From assembly GCF_004134945.1 (NCBI RefSeq), contig NZ_SBAP01000017.1, positions 1 through 57,753 on the forward strand: DNA of 57,753 nucleotides. Reading direction: 5' to 3'. Source of the DNA: Fusobacterium_C necrophorum_A. GTDB taxonomy: Bacteria > Fusobacteriota > Fusobacteriia > Fusobacteriales > Fusobacteriaceae. This document shows, piece after piece, positions 23,830 through 32,083 of the stretch (within the stretch, counting starts at the first letter, position 1; every line of letters begins with the position of its first letter). Below the pieces are notes generated by a model, which made no database searches, had not been told where the DNA came from, and was given only the letters and a program-made list of their open reading frames with translations. Made by a program: the position numbers and the translations under genes.

Positions 23830-25089
23830 TTATTTTATTAACATTTGAAGTTGTTTTTTCACTTCTTCCAATTCTAATTTTAATTTTCTGTTTTCTTCCA
23901 TCACTTGTTTCATTTCATCTTGCATTATATAGATAGAGCTGATTGGTCCTTCTTTATACTTATCATAGCTTTCATCTCTGTCATCTTTTCCAATCTTCCA
24001 ACTGAATCCAAGATTTACCATAGATTCCGTTCTTTTTCCTTCCCCGATAGCGACTCCTGCCTGTGCTCTCACATTTTCATTGAAATGATGAGAAATCCCT
24101 ACGGCAACCGCTTGACTGTTTTTATAATTTCCGAAACCGGCTAATACTTGATTCGGTTTCATAGGGTCATATTCCATCGGATTCAAAGCTGCCAGTGCTG
24201 AACTTAAAGCTCCCGTATATCTGGCTTCCGACTTGATATTTTCAAGCGTTTTTCCTTGTCTGTCCAATTCCTCTTTGTTCTTTTCCACTTCTGTCTTTAC
24301 CGCATATAATTGAGATCCGTTGACGGCATCGGTACTGTTTTCATCAATCCATCCTGCCGCTACATTTTGGATTCTTTTTTCCCTTCCTTCTTGTCCCACG
24401 GTTACGATTCCAGAAGCCTTCCCCCCTGCGAAAGAATGCTCTCTTCCATTGATGATTTCTTTGGAATATTCTTCCATTCTCTTAGAATGAGCAGTGCTAG
24501 CCGCTTTACTTTGATTTCCAAGATAAACGGAATTATCCACTTCTGTGGTAACGTAAGACCCCACCACTACAGAATTTGTATGATTTACCTTAGTATTAGT
24601 TCCAATTCCGATTCCCGATTTTTTAGTGACTTCACTTAAATGTCCTACTGCAATGGCTCCTTGCCCCTTTGCATTACTTTGTACTCCCAATGCCATTGCT
24701 GCACTACCACTTGCCTCCGCATTCGAACCTATTGCTGTAGATGAATTCCCTTCCGCTTTTGCATTCGGTCCTATTGCCGTTGCAGAATCCTTTTCCGCTT
24801 CAGAATGAGCTCCTACTGCAATGGAATTGACTCCCTTCGCTTTCGCAAGAGATCCTGCTGCCAAAGCATTCCCTGCTGCGGTTTCCGCTTGATATCCAAT
24901 TGCCACTTGATAGGTTGCTGTAGATTCTTCTTTATTCTTGCTTCCCTTTCCTATTCGCAAATTTGTTCCCTTCTGTTCCATAGAAACATTTTCCTTTTTC
25001 GCTTCCTCTTTCTCTTCCTCAGCAAAAGCAGCTCCTCCATACATCAAAAACACTGCCAAACATAAACTTGCGACTTTCCTTTTTTTCAT
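23830..25089 (-). CDS. Trimeric autotransporter adhesin (YadA-like) with C-terminal coiled-coil tail
   Basis: This 419-residue protein has a signal peptide (1 to about 23, ending AFA). Residues about 60-200 are a YadA-head beta-roll of repeats such as NSIAVGAHSEAEKDSATAIG. The neck IQNVAAGWIDENSTDAVNGS lies at about 240-259, a short coiled stalk follows, and the four-strand YadA anchor is at about 290-366 (ending VNLGFSWKIG). Normally such proteins end there. This one adds about 53 residues, including a clear coiled coil at about 386-419 that should lie in the periplasm. The size resembles small fusobacterial adhesins such as CbpF, but receptor binding cannot be claimed. The start follows GAGGGGG. 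Confidence 0.9.
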   Translation of the reverse strand: MKKRKVASLCLAVFLMYGGAAFAEEEKEEAKKENVSMEQKGTNLRIGKGSKNKEESTATYQVAIGYQAETAAGNALAAGSLAKAKGVNSIAVGAHSEAEKDSATAIGPNAKAEGNSSTAIGSNAEASGSAAMALGVQSNAKGQGAIAVGHLSEVTKKSGIGIGTNTKVNHTNSVVVGSYVTTEVDNSVYLGNQSKAASTAHSKRMEEYSKEIINGREHSFAGGKASGIVTVGQEGREKRIQNVAAGWIDENSTDAVNGSQLYAVKTEVEKNKEELDRQGKTLENIKSEARYTGALSSALAALNPMEYDPMKPNQVLAGFGNYKNSQAVAVGISHHFNENVRAQAGVAIGEGKRTESMVNLGFSWKIGKDDRDESYDKYKEGPISSIYIMQDEMKQVMEENRKLKLELEEVKKQLQMLIK

Positions 25090-25127
25090 CTTTATTCCCC
25101 CTCTTTAAAAATAGTAGATAATAAAAA

Positions 25128-25173
25128 AATAACTTTATTTGACCTAAAGTATTTCCAGTCAAATAAAGTTATT
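25128..25173 (-). terminator. Perfect 16-bp hairpin plus T-tract in the adhesin leader (attenuator or terminator)
   Basis: 25158-25173 is the exact reverse complement of 25128-25143 with a 14-base loop. On the minus strand the stem is followed by a seven-T run. It sits between the promoter at 25258-25286 and the adhesin ATG at 25089. It could therefore end the upstream cvfB transcript, attenuate the adhesin transcript, or both. Confidence 0.7.
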
Positions 25174-25186
25174 AGACATAAAAATA

Positions 25187-25198
25187 CCCCCCCCCCCC
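25187..25198 (-). repeat. 12-base homopolymer tract in the adhesin leader (poly-G on the coding strand)
   Basis: Twelve consecutive C on the plus strand are twelve G in the adhesin mRNA, about 100 bases before the start codon and about 55 bases after the predicted transcription start. G/C runs this long are rare in such AT-rich DNA and are classic slipped-strand phase-variation sites. Confidence 0.85.
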
Positions 25199-25257
25199 AT
25201 TCTGAAACAGAACAGAGAGAACGGATATCGAATTCAGACCTTCTCGTTGTTTTTATT

Positions 25258-25286
25258 AGTATAGCATTTTTCTGCTAACTTGTCCA
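25258..25286 (-). promoter_or_regulatory. Promoter of the second adhesin gene
   Basis: On the minus strand TGGACA (25281-25286) and TATACT (25258-25263) are 17 bp apart with TGC before the -10 (extended -10). It lies directly after the cvfB stop and gives a leader of about 160 bases. Confidence 0.65.
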
Positions 25287-25288
25287 TA

Positions 25289-26146
25289 TTATTTCTTCAA
25301 AGAAAAATATCCATCTTGTTTTTTATCAATCAAGCCTTGTTTCAAAAGCTGACCTATTGCTCGCTTGAAAGCTTTTTTACTCATGGAAAAATAATCTTTG
25401 ATGTCTTCCGGAGAACTGTTGTCGGTAAAACGAAAATGTTCTTTCAAAATTCTCATCTTTTGTAAAATCACTTCCGCATCTCTGGAAATTTGCTCAGATA
25501 AAATCACTCTTGGACTTAAATCCAACTTTCCGTCTTCCCGAACTCGAATGACTCGTACTTCCAATTCTTCTCCTACTTCAAAAGCTTCAAAACATTCACT
25601 TTTCGGAATTAAACCGTAGTATCTGTCCTCCACAGCCACAAACACCCCGATTTCATCATGAACTCGATAGACTGTTCCTCTAACAAGGTCATTTTTATGA
25701 AAATCATGACTTGGCAATAAAAAATTATAAATTTTCATGGTAGCGGATAACCTTCCCTTGCTGTCCTCATAAATTCCTACCAAATATTTTTTTCCAACTT
25801 CCACTCTGACCTCTTGCTGACTTAATGGAAGCAATAAATCTTTTGTCAGTCCCCAATCCAAAAAAGCTCCCAATCTCGGATTGCTGTCAACCACCTCCAA
25901 CTTTGCCAAAGTTCCTACCAAGGCTTCGGTCTTTCGAAACGTAGCAATCAGTCGATCTTCAGAGTCTCGGTAAATCAAAACTTCAACTTCTTCTCCCTCT
26001 TCCAGCTCCCGTTCTTCCAATTCATTCTTCGGTAACAAAATTTCAATTCTTTCCTCTTCTTCTTCTATATTGACGGGAACCAAATAGGCTCCCACAGTCG
26101 CAAAATGATCGACTCTCATACTTTGTCGTTTTCCTACTTTTATCAT
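25289..26146 (-). CDS. cvfB: S1-domain RNA-binding protein, CvfB type
   Basis: This 285-residue protein has tandem S1-like OB folds (starting VDHFATVGAYLV, then LGAFLDWGLTKDLLLP and GVFVAVEDRYYGLIP) and a C-terminal winged helix (SPEDIKDYFSMSKKAFKRAIGQLLKQGLI). This is the CvfB/YitL layout. In Staphylococcus CvfB binds RNA and affects virulence gene expression. It is 12 bp after the DUF1904 gene and is the last gene of the ABC-transporter unit. Its neighbour downstream is the phase-variable-looking adhesin, but no functional link is implied. Confidence 0.9.
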   Translation of the reverse strand: MIKVGKRQSMRVDHFATVGAYLVPVNIEEEEERIEILLPKNELEERELEEGEEVEVLIYRDSEDRLIATFRKTEALVGTLAKLEVVDSNPRLGAFLDWGLTKDLLLPLSQQEVRVEVGKKYLVGIYEDSKGRLSATMKIYNFLLPSHDFHKNDLVRGTVYRVHDEIGVFVAVEDRYYGLIPKSECFEAFEVGEELEVRVIRVREDGKLDLSPRVILSEQISRDAEVILQKMRILKEHFRFTDNSSPEDIKDYFSMSKKAFKRAIGQLLKQGLIDKKQDGYFSLKK

Positions 26147-26158
26147 CTTCTCTCCTTC

Positions 26159-26488
26159 TTAAAAAAACTCTCCATTATCACAATAATTTTCTCCCAATAA
26201 TGGGAAAAAGATAATGCAACTATCTCGATTCCCATTGATTTCCTTGATTTTTCTCGTCAAAAATTCGGCTACTTTTTCTTTCACTTCCTTTCCACGTTCA
26301 AACCAGTACAATTCAACAAAACTATAACCTTCCTGTGTCTTTCCGTCAAAAATATATTCCGTGTCCACATGTTCTATGGTAAACCAAGTTCTATCACATC
26401 GGATAATTTCTGTCAATCCGTCAATGATTTCTTTGGATTTTTCTACCAATTTCTTCTTTTCCAAACCTCGTACTTTTAAATGCGGCAT
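26159..26488 (-). CDS. DUF1904 (tautomerase-like) protein
   Basis: This 109-residue protein begins MPHLKVRGLEKKKLVEKSKE. The N-terminal proline after Met and the beta-alpha-beta pattern recall the 4-oxalocrotonate tautomerase superfamily, where Pro-1 is the catalytic base. I place it in DUF1904. The substrate is unknown. It overlaps the ABC ATPase gene by 13 bp, suggesting co-translation. Confidence 0.8.
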   Translation of the reverse strand: MPHLKVRGLEKKKLVEKSKEIIDGLTEIIRCDRTWFTIEHVDTEYIFDGKTQEGYSFVELYWFERGKEVKEKVAEFLTRKIKEINGNRDSCIIFFPLLGENYCDNGEFF

Positions 26489-27117
26489 AGTCTCTCCTCC
26501 AATCTTTTCTTTGTTTCTTTCTTCGCTTTATTTTCATAACATTCCAAGTATTGTATTCCTTTTTCCTGTGGAAATACAAAAATTTTTTCTGCCAGACGAA
26601 GCATAATTTCCACTCTGTGAGTGACAAGGAAAATGGTTCTTCTCTTCTTTTTTTGTTCTCGTTCTATATACTCCAAAATCGTTTCTTGCAGGGCAAGGTC
26701 TAAAAACTCGAAGGCTTCGTCCAACAACAGATACTCTCCCTGATAAAAAAAAGCCCTTGCCAGAGCAACTCTTTTTCGAAGTCCTCCACTTAACTCTGTC
26801 GGAAATTTTAAAAGATGTTCTTCCAACTTCAAAAGAGACAGAATTTCTTCTTGCTCCCGTTTTTCTAATCCCGTTTCCACCAGTTTTATATTTTCCTCTA
26901 CAGTCAACCAATCAATCAAAACTTCATTTTGAAAAATATAGGAAAACTTTTTTCCTTCCGCTTCCAAACGTCGTGCAATTTCCTTGAGCAAACTTGTCTT
27001 TCCGCAGCCGGAACAACCCCAAAATCCAATCTGTTCTCCCTCTTGCCAATCCAGTTGCAAATTCTCAAAAATAGTCTCTTCTCCATACTTACAATGAAGA
27101 TCTGTCCAATGATTCAT
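26476..27117 (-). CDS. ABC transporter ATP-binding protein (NitT/TauT type)
   Basis: This 213-residue nucleotide-binding subunit has Walker A GCSGCGKTS, signature LSGGLRKRVALARA, Walker B YLLLDEAFEFLD and the H-loop VTHRVE. It is short for the nitrate/sulfonate/taurine importer class (often about 250) but complete. Its start lies inside the permease gene (29-bp overlap). It energises the permease and binding protein encoded just upstream. Confidence 0.92.
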   Translation of the reverse strand: MNHWTDLHCKYGEETIFENLQLDWQEGEQIGFWGCSGCGKTSLLKEIARRLEAEGKKFSYIFQNEVLIDWLTVEENIKLVETGLEKREQEEILSLLKLEEHLLKFPTELSGGLRKRVALARAFFYQGEYLLLDEAFEFLDLALQETILEYIEREQKKKRRTIFLVTHRVEIMLRLAEKIFVFPQEKGIQYLECYENKAKKETKKRLEERLCRI

Positions 27118-27838
27118 ATCCCACTCCGAAACGCTTTAACAGCAGTAACATGAAAAAATGTAATAGTAATAAAACAAAACACCAGGCAAATACTGTAGAA
27201 AGGTTCAAATACATCTTTTGTGTAAAAATCTCTCCTCCCACAGAAGTTTCTTCCTGTGCCAATAATTCTCCCGCTATCGTTACTTTAAAACATAAGCCCA
27301 GTATACTCTCCAAATTTTTATACATTTCCCGAAATATTTTGGGAAGATAGACCTTTCGAAATCGTTTCCAATAGGAAATTCTATAAAAACGAAGAAACAG
27401 GGATATATCCTGCTCAAAACTTTCCAAGCTCTTCAAAGCCTGTTCGTACATCAAAGGTAGAACCACACAGGCTTGAATAACAAAGGGCAAGCAAATAAGC
27501 GGAACAAAAACCAGCAACAAAACAATTAAAACGACACTTGGTAAAATGCGACATACTCCAAAAAAAGCAATCCACAAAATTTCCATCTCTCGTTTCCAAA
27601 AAGTCAAAAGAGCTAAGACAACAGAAAGAGAACAACAAAGTCCAAAGCCTACAGCAACTCTTAGAATCGTCAATCCTAATGTTTTCCAAAAGAAAGCACT
27701 CTGTAACAACAAAATCCCATCGCTTACGACCATTTCCAAACTTGGAAAAAAGATCCTTTCTCCTTTCCAAATACTGTAACACTCCCAAAGACAAATCCAA
27801 AAGAAAAAAGACAATAGAACATTTCTTTTACTTCGCAT
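27089..27838 (-). CDS. ABC transporter permease (NitT/TauT type)
   Basis: This 249-residue inner-membrane subunit has about six hydrophobic segments. The coupling region YWKRFRKVYLPKIFREMYKNLES is in the place of the EAA loop of the SsuC/TauC group. It overlaps its binding protein (11 bp) and its ATPase (29 bp). Confidence 0.88.
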   Translation of the reverse strand: MRSKRNVLLSFFFWICLWECYSIWKGERIFFPSLEMVVSDGILLLQSAFFWKTLGLTILRVAVGFGLCCSLSVVLALLTFWKREMEILWIAFFGVCRILPSVVLIVLLLVFVPLICLPFVIQACVVLPLMYEQALKSLESFEQDISLFLRFYRISYWKRFRKVYLPKIFREMYKNLESILGLCFKVTIAGELLAQEETSVGGEIFTQKMYLNLSTVFAWCFVLLLLHFFMLLLLKRFGVGYESLDRSSL

Positions 27839-28760
27839 AAATACTATCCTCAGGAATCCTTCCTCCTATCGTATTCGGATTTTCTTTCTCCAAAATTTTA
27901 TAGTACTGCTCAAAATTTTCTTTTTGTTTAAAACTATAAATACCCGTCCATTGAATTCCCGACCTTTTCAACAATGGATCCAGAGTTTCGTCTGAAAAAG
28001 AAAATCCGTATTTTGCAAGGACTTCTACTCGTCGAGGATTGTTATACAGGAAATTGACACTTGACTGCAAGGACATCTCCAATTCTTTCAAAAATTCATC
28101 CTTTCCCAACAATTCTTTTTTTACGACAACCACTGCCTGTGGAAAGCCGCTTGTTTCCGGAAATTGTTTTTTCCATTCCTCCTCCATAGAAAACAAAATC
28201 TTAATATCCTTACTTTTTAACATAGCCTGTGTTATCATCGGTTCCGTTAAGAAAACAAAACTGTTTTTCTCTTTCAAATGCATTTGTAAGGCTTCAATAG
28301 GAGAAGACAGATATTGAATATCCACTTCCTTTTCCAGCTGATTTCGTTTTAAAATCGTTTTTAACACAATGTCAGGAGTTAATCCTTTTGCAAAGGCATA
28401 GATTTTTTTCCCTTTCAGCTCCTTAAGCTCCGAAAGAGGACTTCGCCCCAAAATGTAAAAAGAAGAAGAAGTTAAAGTCCCTAAAATTTTATATTCTCCT
28501 TGCTTCTGATAGAGTTGAGCTGCTAAATTCGATGGAATCACTGCAATATCCGGAGTTCCTTTCATCATTTCCACCATCATAGCGTCATTGGCTTTGGGCA
28601 ACAGATAACGAAGGCTTGCTCCGTCTATCTCCTTGGTTTCCTCCATCATAGAAGCCAATGCCATTGTAGGCAAGCCATTCGGAATTAACATCTTATATTC
28701 TTTGGCAAAAGAAAACATAGAAATCAAACATAATAAAATTCCCATTGCAAATTTTTTCAT
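27828..28760 (-). CDS. ABC transporter substrate-binding protein (NitT/TauT or NMT1 type)
   Basis: This 310-residue protein has a signal peptide ending FSFAKE and no lipobox cysteine, so it is a free periplasmic binder. It has the type II fold typical of sulfonate, nitrate or thiamine-precursor binders: LIPNGLPTMALASMM, DIAVIPSNLAAQLYQ, GKKIYAFAKGLTPD, then FVFLTEPM. No riboswitch-like leader was found in the 80 bp upstream, so the ligand cannot be named. It is the first gene of the operon. Confidence 0.85.
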   Translation of the reverse strand: MKKFAMGILLCLISMFSFAKEYKMLIPNGLPTMALASMMEETKEIDGASLRYLLPKANDAMMVEMMKGTPDIAVIPSNLAAQLYQKQGEYKILGTLTSSSFYILGRSPLSELKELKGKKIYAFAKGLTPDIVLKTILKRNQLEKEVDIQYLSSPIEALQMHLKEKNSFVFLTEPMITQAMLKSKDIKILFSMEEEWKKQFPETSGFPQAVVVVKKELLGKDEFLKELEMSLQSSVNFLYNNPRRVEVLAKYGFSFSDETLDPLLKRSGIQWTGIYSFKQKENFEQYYKILEKENPNTIGGRIPEDSIYAK

Positions 28761-28787
28761 AGTTTTACCTCTTTTCCGTTTTCTTTC

Positions 28788-28796
28788 ATTATAGCA
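28788..28796 (-). promoter_or_regulatory. Extended -10 promoter of the ABC-transporter operon
   Basis: On the minus strand TGCTATAAT lies 28 bp upstream of the binding-protein ATG. No good -35 is seen, as often with extended -10 promoters. Confidence 0.55.
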
Positions 28797-28841
28797 TATG
28801 TTCTAATAAATTTTGACTATATTTTTTCGAAAACAAATAGA

Positions 28842-28882
28842 AAAAGGTATCCACTCATACTCCATGAAGGTGGATACCTTTT
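28842..28882 (-). terminator. Terminator of the DAACS symporter gene
   Basis: AAAAGGTATCCAC pairs perfectly with GTGGATACCTTTT (13-bp stem, 15-base loop), 21 bp past the symporter stop. The minus-strand sequence after the stem is T-rich (TCTATTTGTTTT). Confidence 0.85.
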
Positions 28883-28903
28883 ATGATCTTGGAAAACGAA
28901 AAA

Positions 28904-30085
28904 CTAATTTTCTTTTACTTCCAATTTATTTCCCGCAAACTTATTAACTAAGATAGCAATCGCTCCATCCCCGGTTACATTACATGCAGTTCCGAAACTG
29001 TCTTGTGTTAAGTATAAGGCAATCATCAAAGAAAGCAATTCTTCATTAAATCCTAACATGGATCCTAAAAGTCCCAAAGCCGCCATAACAGCTCCTCCCG
29101 GTACTCCCGGTGCTGCAACCATAGTAATTCCCAACATTAAGATGAAACCGAACATCGTGATAAATCCATGTGGCATTCCGTAGATAATCATCAACGCCAA
29201 AGAACAACTTGTTAAGGTAATCGTACTTCCTGACAAGTGAATCGTTGCACATAGAGGAATTGCAAAGTCCGCTACTCCCTCCGCTACTCCGTTTTTCTTA
29301 GTTTGTCTTAATGTTACCGGAATGGTTGCTGCAGAAGATTGGGTTCCAATCGCTGTCAAATATGCCGGTATCATATTTCGAATCAATCGAATCGGATTTC
29401 CTCCTGCAAGAGTTCCCGCAAGGGTGTATTGGAATAAAATAATAATAGCATGAAGAATAATAATGATAATAAATACCTTTACGAATACGGACATAATCGC
29501 TGCCGTCTTTCCTTCATAGGTCATATTGGCAAAAATTCCGCAAATATGCAAAGGTAAGAAAGGAATCACAATATTGGAGATTACTTTTTCCACGATAGCT
29601 TGGAATTCTTGCATTCCCTTTTTCAATACTTCAGAGTTGATTACAGCCGCCCCGATTCCTAAAGTAAAAGCAATCAATAAAGCTGTCATAACTCCCATAA
29701 TAGGCGGCATATCCACAGTGAATAATGGAGATAGAGAACGTGCATTTGCCTCCGCAGCCTTAATCATTTCCGCAGCATCTTCCAAGTGAAGCTGTTTAAA
29801 AACCGTAGTATCCACAAAATAAGCAAAGGTTCCTGAAATTACCGTCGAAATATATGCAATGGCTACAGTAATTCCTAATAGTTTTCCTGCATCCTTTCCT
29901 AAATCTGCAATCCCTGCCGCTACAAATCCTACGATAATTAGAGGGATGACAAAACCTAAGAAATTTCCGAAAATACTATTGAAGGTTCCCAGTAATTGAA
30001 TGATAATCTCAATTCCTGACATTCCCAATAAAATACCTACCACTAATCCTATGATAAGTCTTGGTAGCAAACCAATCTTTTTCAT
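28904..30085 (-). CDS. Dicarboxylate/amino acid:cation symporter (DAACS family)
   Basis: This sodium- or proton-coupled transporter for acidic or small neutral amino acids or dicarboxylates (GltP/DctA/SstT group) has 393 residues. The ATG at 30085 follows AGGAGG, while an in-frame ATG six codons upstream lacks a site. Family hallmarks are the TQSSAATIPVTLRQ re-entrant loop, the MPPIMGVMTALLIAFTLG segment and the substrate/Na+ site GTACNVTGDGAIAILV. The single-gene unit has its own promoter and terminator. Glutamate or serine would suit fusobacterial fermentation, but the substrate is not decided by sequence. Confidence 0.93.
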   Translation of the reverse strand: MKKIGLLPRLIIGLVVGILLGMSGIEIIIQLLGTFNSIFGNFLGFVIPLIIVGFVAAGIADLGKDAGKLLGITVAIAYISTVISGTFAYFVDTTVFKQLHLEDAAEMIKAAEANARSLSPLFTVDMPPIMGVMTALLIAFTLGIGAAVINSEVLKKGMQEFQAIVEKVISNIVIPFLPLHICGIFANMTYEGKTAAIMSVFVKVFIIIIILHAIIILFQYTLAGTLAGGNPIRLIRNMIPAYLTAIGTQSSAATIPVTLRQTKKNGVAEGVADFAIPLCATIHLSGSTITLTSCSLALMIIYGMPHGFITMFGFILMLGITMVAAPGVPGGAVMAALGLLGSMLGFNEELLSLMIALYLTQDSFGTACNVTGDGAIAILVNKFAGNKLEVKEN

Positions 30086-30126
30086 AATATTACCTCCTAA
30101 CAATCAATTTAAATACTATAAAAATT

Positions 30127-30154
30127 ATTATATCACATTTCTCCAAAAATTCAA
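30127..30154 (-). promoter_or_regulatory. Promoter of the DAACS symporter gene
   Basis: On the minus strand TTGAAT (30149-30154) and TATAAT (30127-30132) are 16 bp apart, about 42 bp upstream of the ATG. Confidence 0.65.
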
Positions 30155-30290
30155 CTTTTTTTATTATTTTTGTATCATTTGTACAAAAAAAGTGATATTT
30201 TTTTATTTTTTATGATTTCTTTATTTTCTATCTTTTTCTTCCCGGTCTGTGATACAATAAGGAGGTAAGAGAATAACATGGAGGGAAACT

Positions 30291-32075
30291 ATGATTTATG
30301 GAAATATAGAAGGAATTAAAGATTTTACCTTACAACAATTGGAAAAATTGTATGAAATAAAATTGAATAAAGGACAGATTATTTCAGAAGAAATCGCTAT
30401 TTTTTTATCGGATATCAGTACGAAACTCAATAAAGAAATCAATCTATGCATTGATAGAAATGGAAATATTACGGAAATTTCAATTGGAGACAGCAGCACT
30501 GTCACTCTCCCTTTCATTCCCGTTTATGAAAAAAAATTATCCGGAAAAAGAATTGTACACACACATCCGAATGGAAATCCCAAATTGTCAAGCGTTGATA
30601 TTTCAGCCCTTTTAAAATTGAAATTGGATGCCATTCTTGCCATCGGTTGTACGGAGGAAAAAATTACCGGAGCGGGTCTGGCTCTTTGCCATCCGGACGG
30701 AGAGACGCTCCATTATGAAGAATATCTTTATTCTTCCATACAGGAATTGGAAACCTTTCCCTTCACGGAAACCGTTCAAAAAGTGGAAATGGAATTACGA
30801 CGAAAAAATATCGTGGAGGATGACAAAGAATATGCTATTTTGGTGGGAATTGATTCCAAGACAGGGTTGGAAGAATTGGAAGAGCTTGCCCATGCCTGCG
30901 ATATCGAAGTATCGGGACAATTTTTTCAAAATCGTTCCAAAGCTGACAAAGTTTTATTTCTAGGAGCGGGAAAAGCAAAGGAACTTTCTCTTTTTCGACA
31001 GATAAAACGAGCCAATTTAATTATTGTAGATGAAGAACTAAGCGGTCTACAAGTCAAAAATCTGGAAGAAGTCACAGGATGCAAAGTCATCGATCGAACC
31101 ACTTTAATTCTTGAAATTTTTGCAAGGCGTGCAAGATCTCGAGAAGCAAAAATTCAGGTGGAGTTGGCACAACTGAAATATCGTAGCAACCGTTTGATCG
31201 GATACGGAGTTACAATGTCGAGACTCGGAGGTGGAGTGGGAAGCAAAGGTCCCGGAGAAAAGAAGTTGGAAATTGATCGGAGACGAATTCGTGAAAATAT
31301 TTCTTTTCTGAAAAAGGAATTGGAAAATATCAAAAAAACTCGTTCTCTTCAAAGAGAAAAGAGAGAACATTCCAATATTCCGAAACTTGCTCTTGTTGGA
31401 TATACCAATGTCGGAAAGTCCACCCTGCGAAATCTTCTGGCTGCAAACTATACTCCCAACTCTCACGGAAAAGAAGGCGTTTTCGCGGAAAATATGTTAT
31501 TTGCAACCCTGGATACCACTACAAGAACAATTCTTTTAGACGACAACACTTTACTTTCCTTGACGGACACCGTCGGGTTTATTCGAAAATTACCGCATGA
31601 CTTAATCGAAGCTTTCAAATCTACTTTAGAGGAAGTCATTTTTTCAGATCTTATCTTACATGTCGTAGACGCTTCTTCCGAAGAGGCACTTTCTCAAATG
31701 GAAGCTGTTTATCAGGTTCTCTCGGAATTAAACTGTCAAGACAAAAAAAATATTTTGATTTTGAATAAATGTGATCTGGCAACACCGGAACAAATCTGGG
31801 AAATCCGCAAAAAATATCCGGACATCACAGCAGTGGAAATCAGTGCAAAAGAACATAAAAACATAGAACTCCTTTTGGAAGAAATCAAAAAAGAATTACC
31901 ACGAAATACAAAAACATGCAGCTATTTGATTCCCTACCATGACAGTTCCATCGTGGCGTATCTTCATAAGACAGCAAAAATTCAAGAAGAAACATATGAA
32001 GCGGACGGAACTTTTATCAAAGCCGTTGTCAATATCGAAACGGAAAATCGCTGTAAAAAATACGAAATAGAATGA
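30291..32075 (+). CDS. hflX: GTPase HflX with JAMM-like N-terminal extension
   Basis: HflX splits stalled or heat-damaged 70S ribosomes. The 594-residue protein is about 170 residues longer than E. coli HflX. Residues 1 to about 170 form an extra domain containing HTHPNGNPKLSSVD (90-103), that is H-x-H followed by ten residues and D, the zinc ligand spacing of JAMM/MPN metalloproteases. E62 could be the upstream acid. The HflX N-domain follows, then a glycine-rich loop (SRLGGGVGSKGPGE), G1 GYTNVGKST (370-378), DTVG (426-429) and NKCD. Similar long forms exist in Clostridia as far as I recall. The start follows GGAGG. Confidence 0.93.
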   Translation: MIYGNIEGIKDFTLQQLEKLYEIKLNKGQIISEEIAIFLSDISTKLNKEINLCIDRNGNITEISIGDSSTVTLPFIPVYEKKLSGKRIVHTHPNGNPKLSSVDISALLKLKLDAILAIGCTEEKITGAGLALCHPDGETLHYEEYLYSSIQELETFPFTETVQKVEMELRRKNIVEDDKEYAILVGIDSKTGLEELEELAHACDIEVSGQFFQNRSKADKVLFLGAGKAKELSLFRQIKRANLIIVDEELSGLQVKNLEEVTGCKVIDRTTLILEIFARRARSREAKIQVELAQLKYRSNRLIGYGVTMSRLGGGVGSKGPGEKKLEIDRRRIRENISFLKKELENIKKTRSLQREKREHSNIPKLALVGYTNVGKSTLRNLLAANYTPNSHGKEGVFAENMLFATLDTTTRTILLDDNTLLSLTDTVGFIRKLPHDLIEAFKSTLEEVIFSDLILHVVDASSEEALSQMEAVYQVLSELNCQDKKNILILNKCDLATPEQIWEIRKKYPDITAVEISAKEHKNIELLLEEIKKELPRNTKTCSYLIPYHDSSIVAYLHKTAKIQEETYEADGTFIKAVVNIETENRCKKYEIE

Positions 32076-32083
32076 GGTGCTTT

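Noticed and set aside
25187..25240. Poly-C followed by a GATATCGAATTC string (25223-25234) that resembles a cloning-vector polylinker, suggesting an assembly artefact
   Set aside because: The flanks read smoothly from cvfB into the adhesin leader, no further vector sequence follows, and a consensus promoter and leader hairpin frame it. It is probably chance, though a read-level check of this junction is sensible.
27828..28760. Naming the ABC transporter as thiamine-precursor or sulfonate specific
   Set aside because: No riboswitch or pathway gene is adjacent and the family is too broad to choose a ligand.
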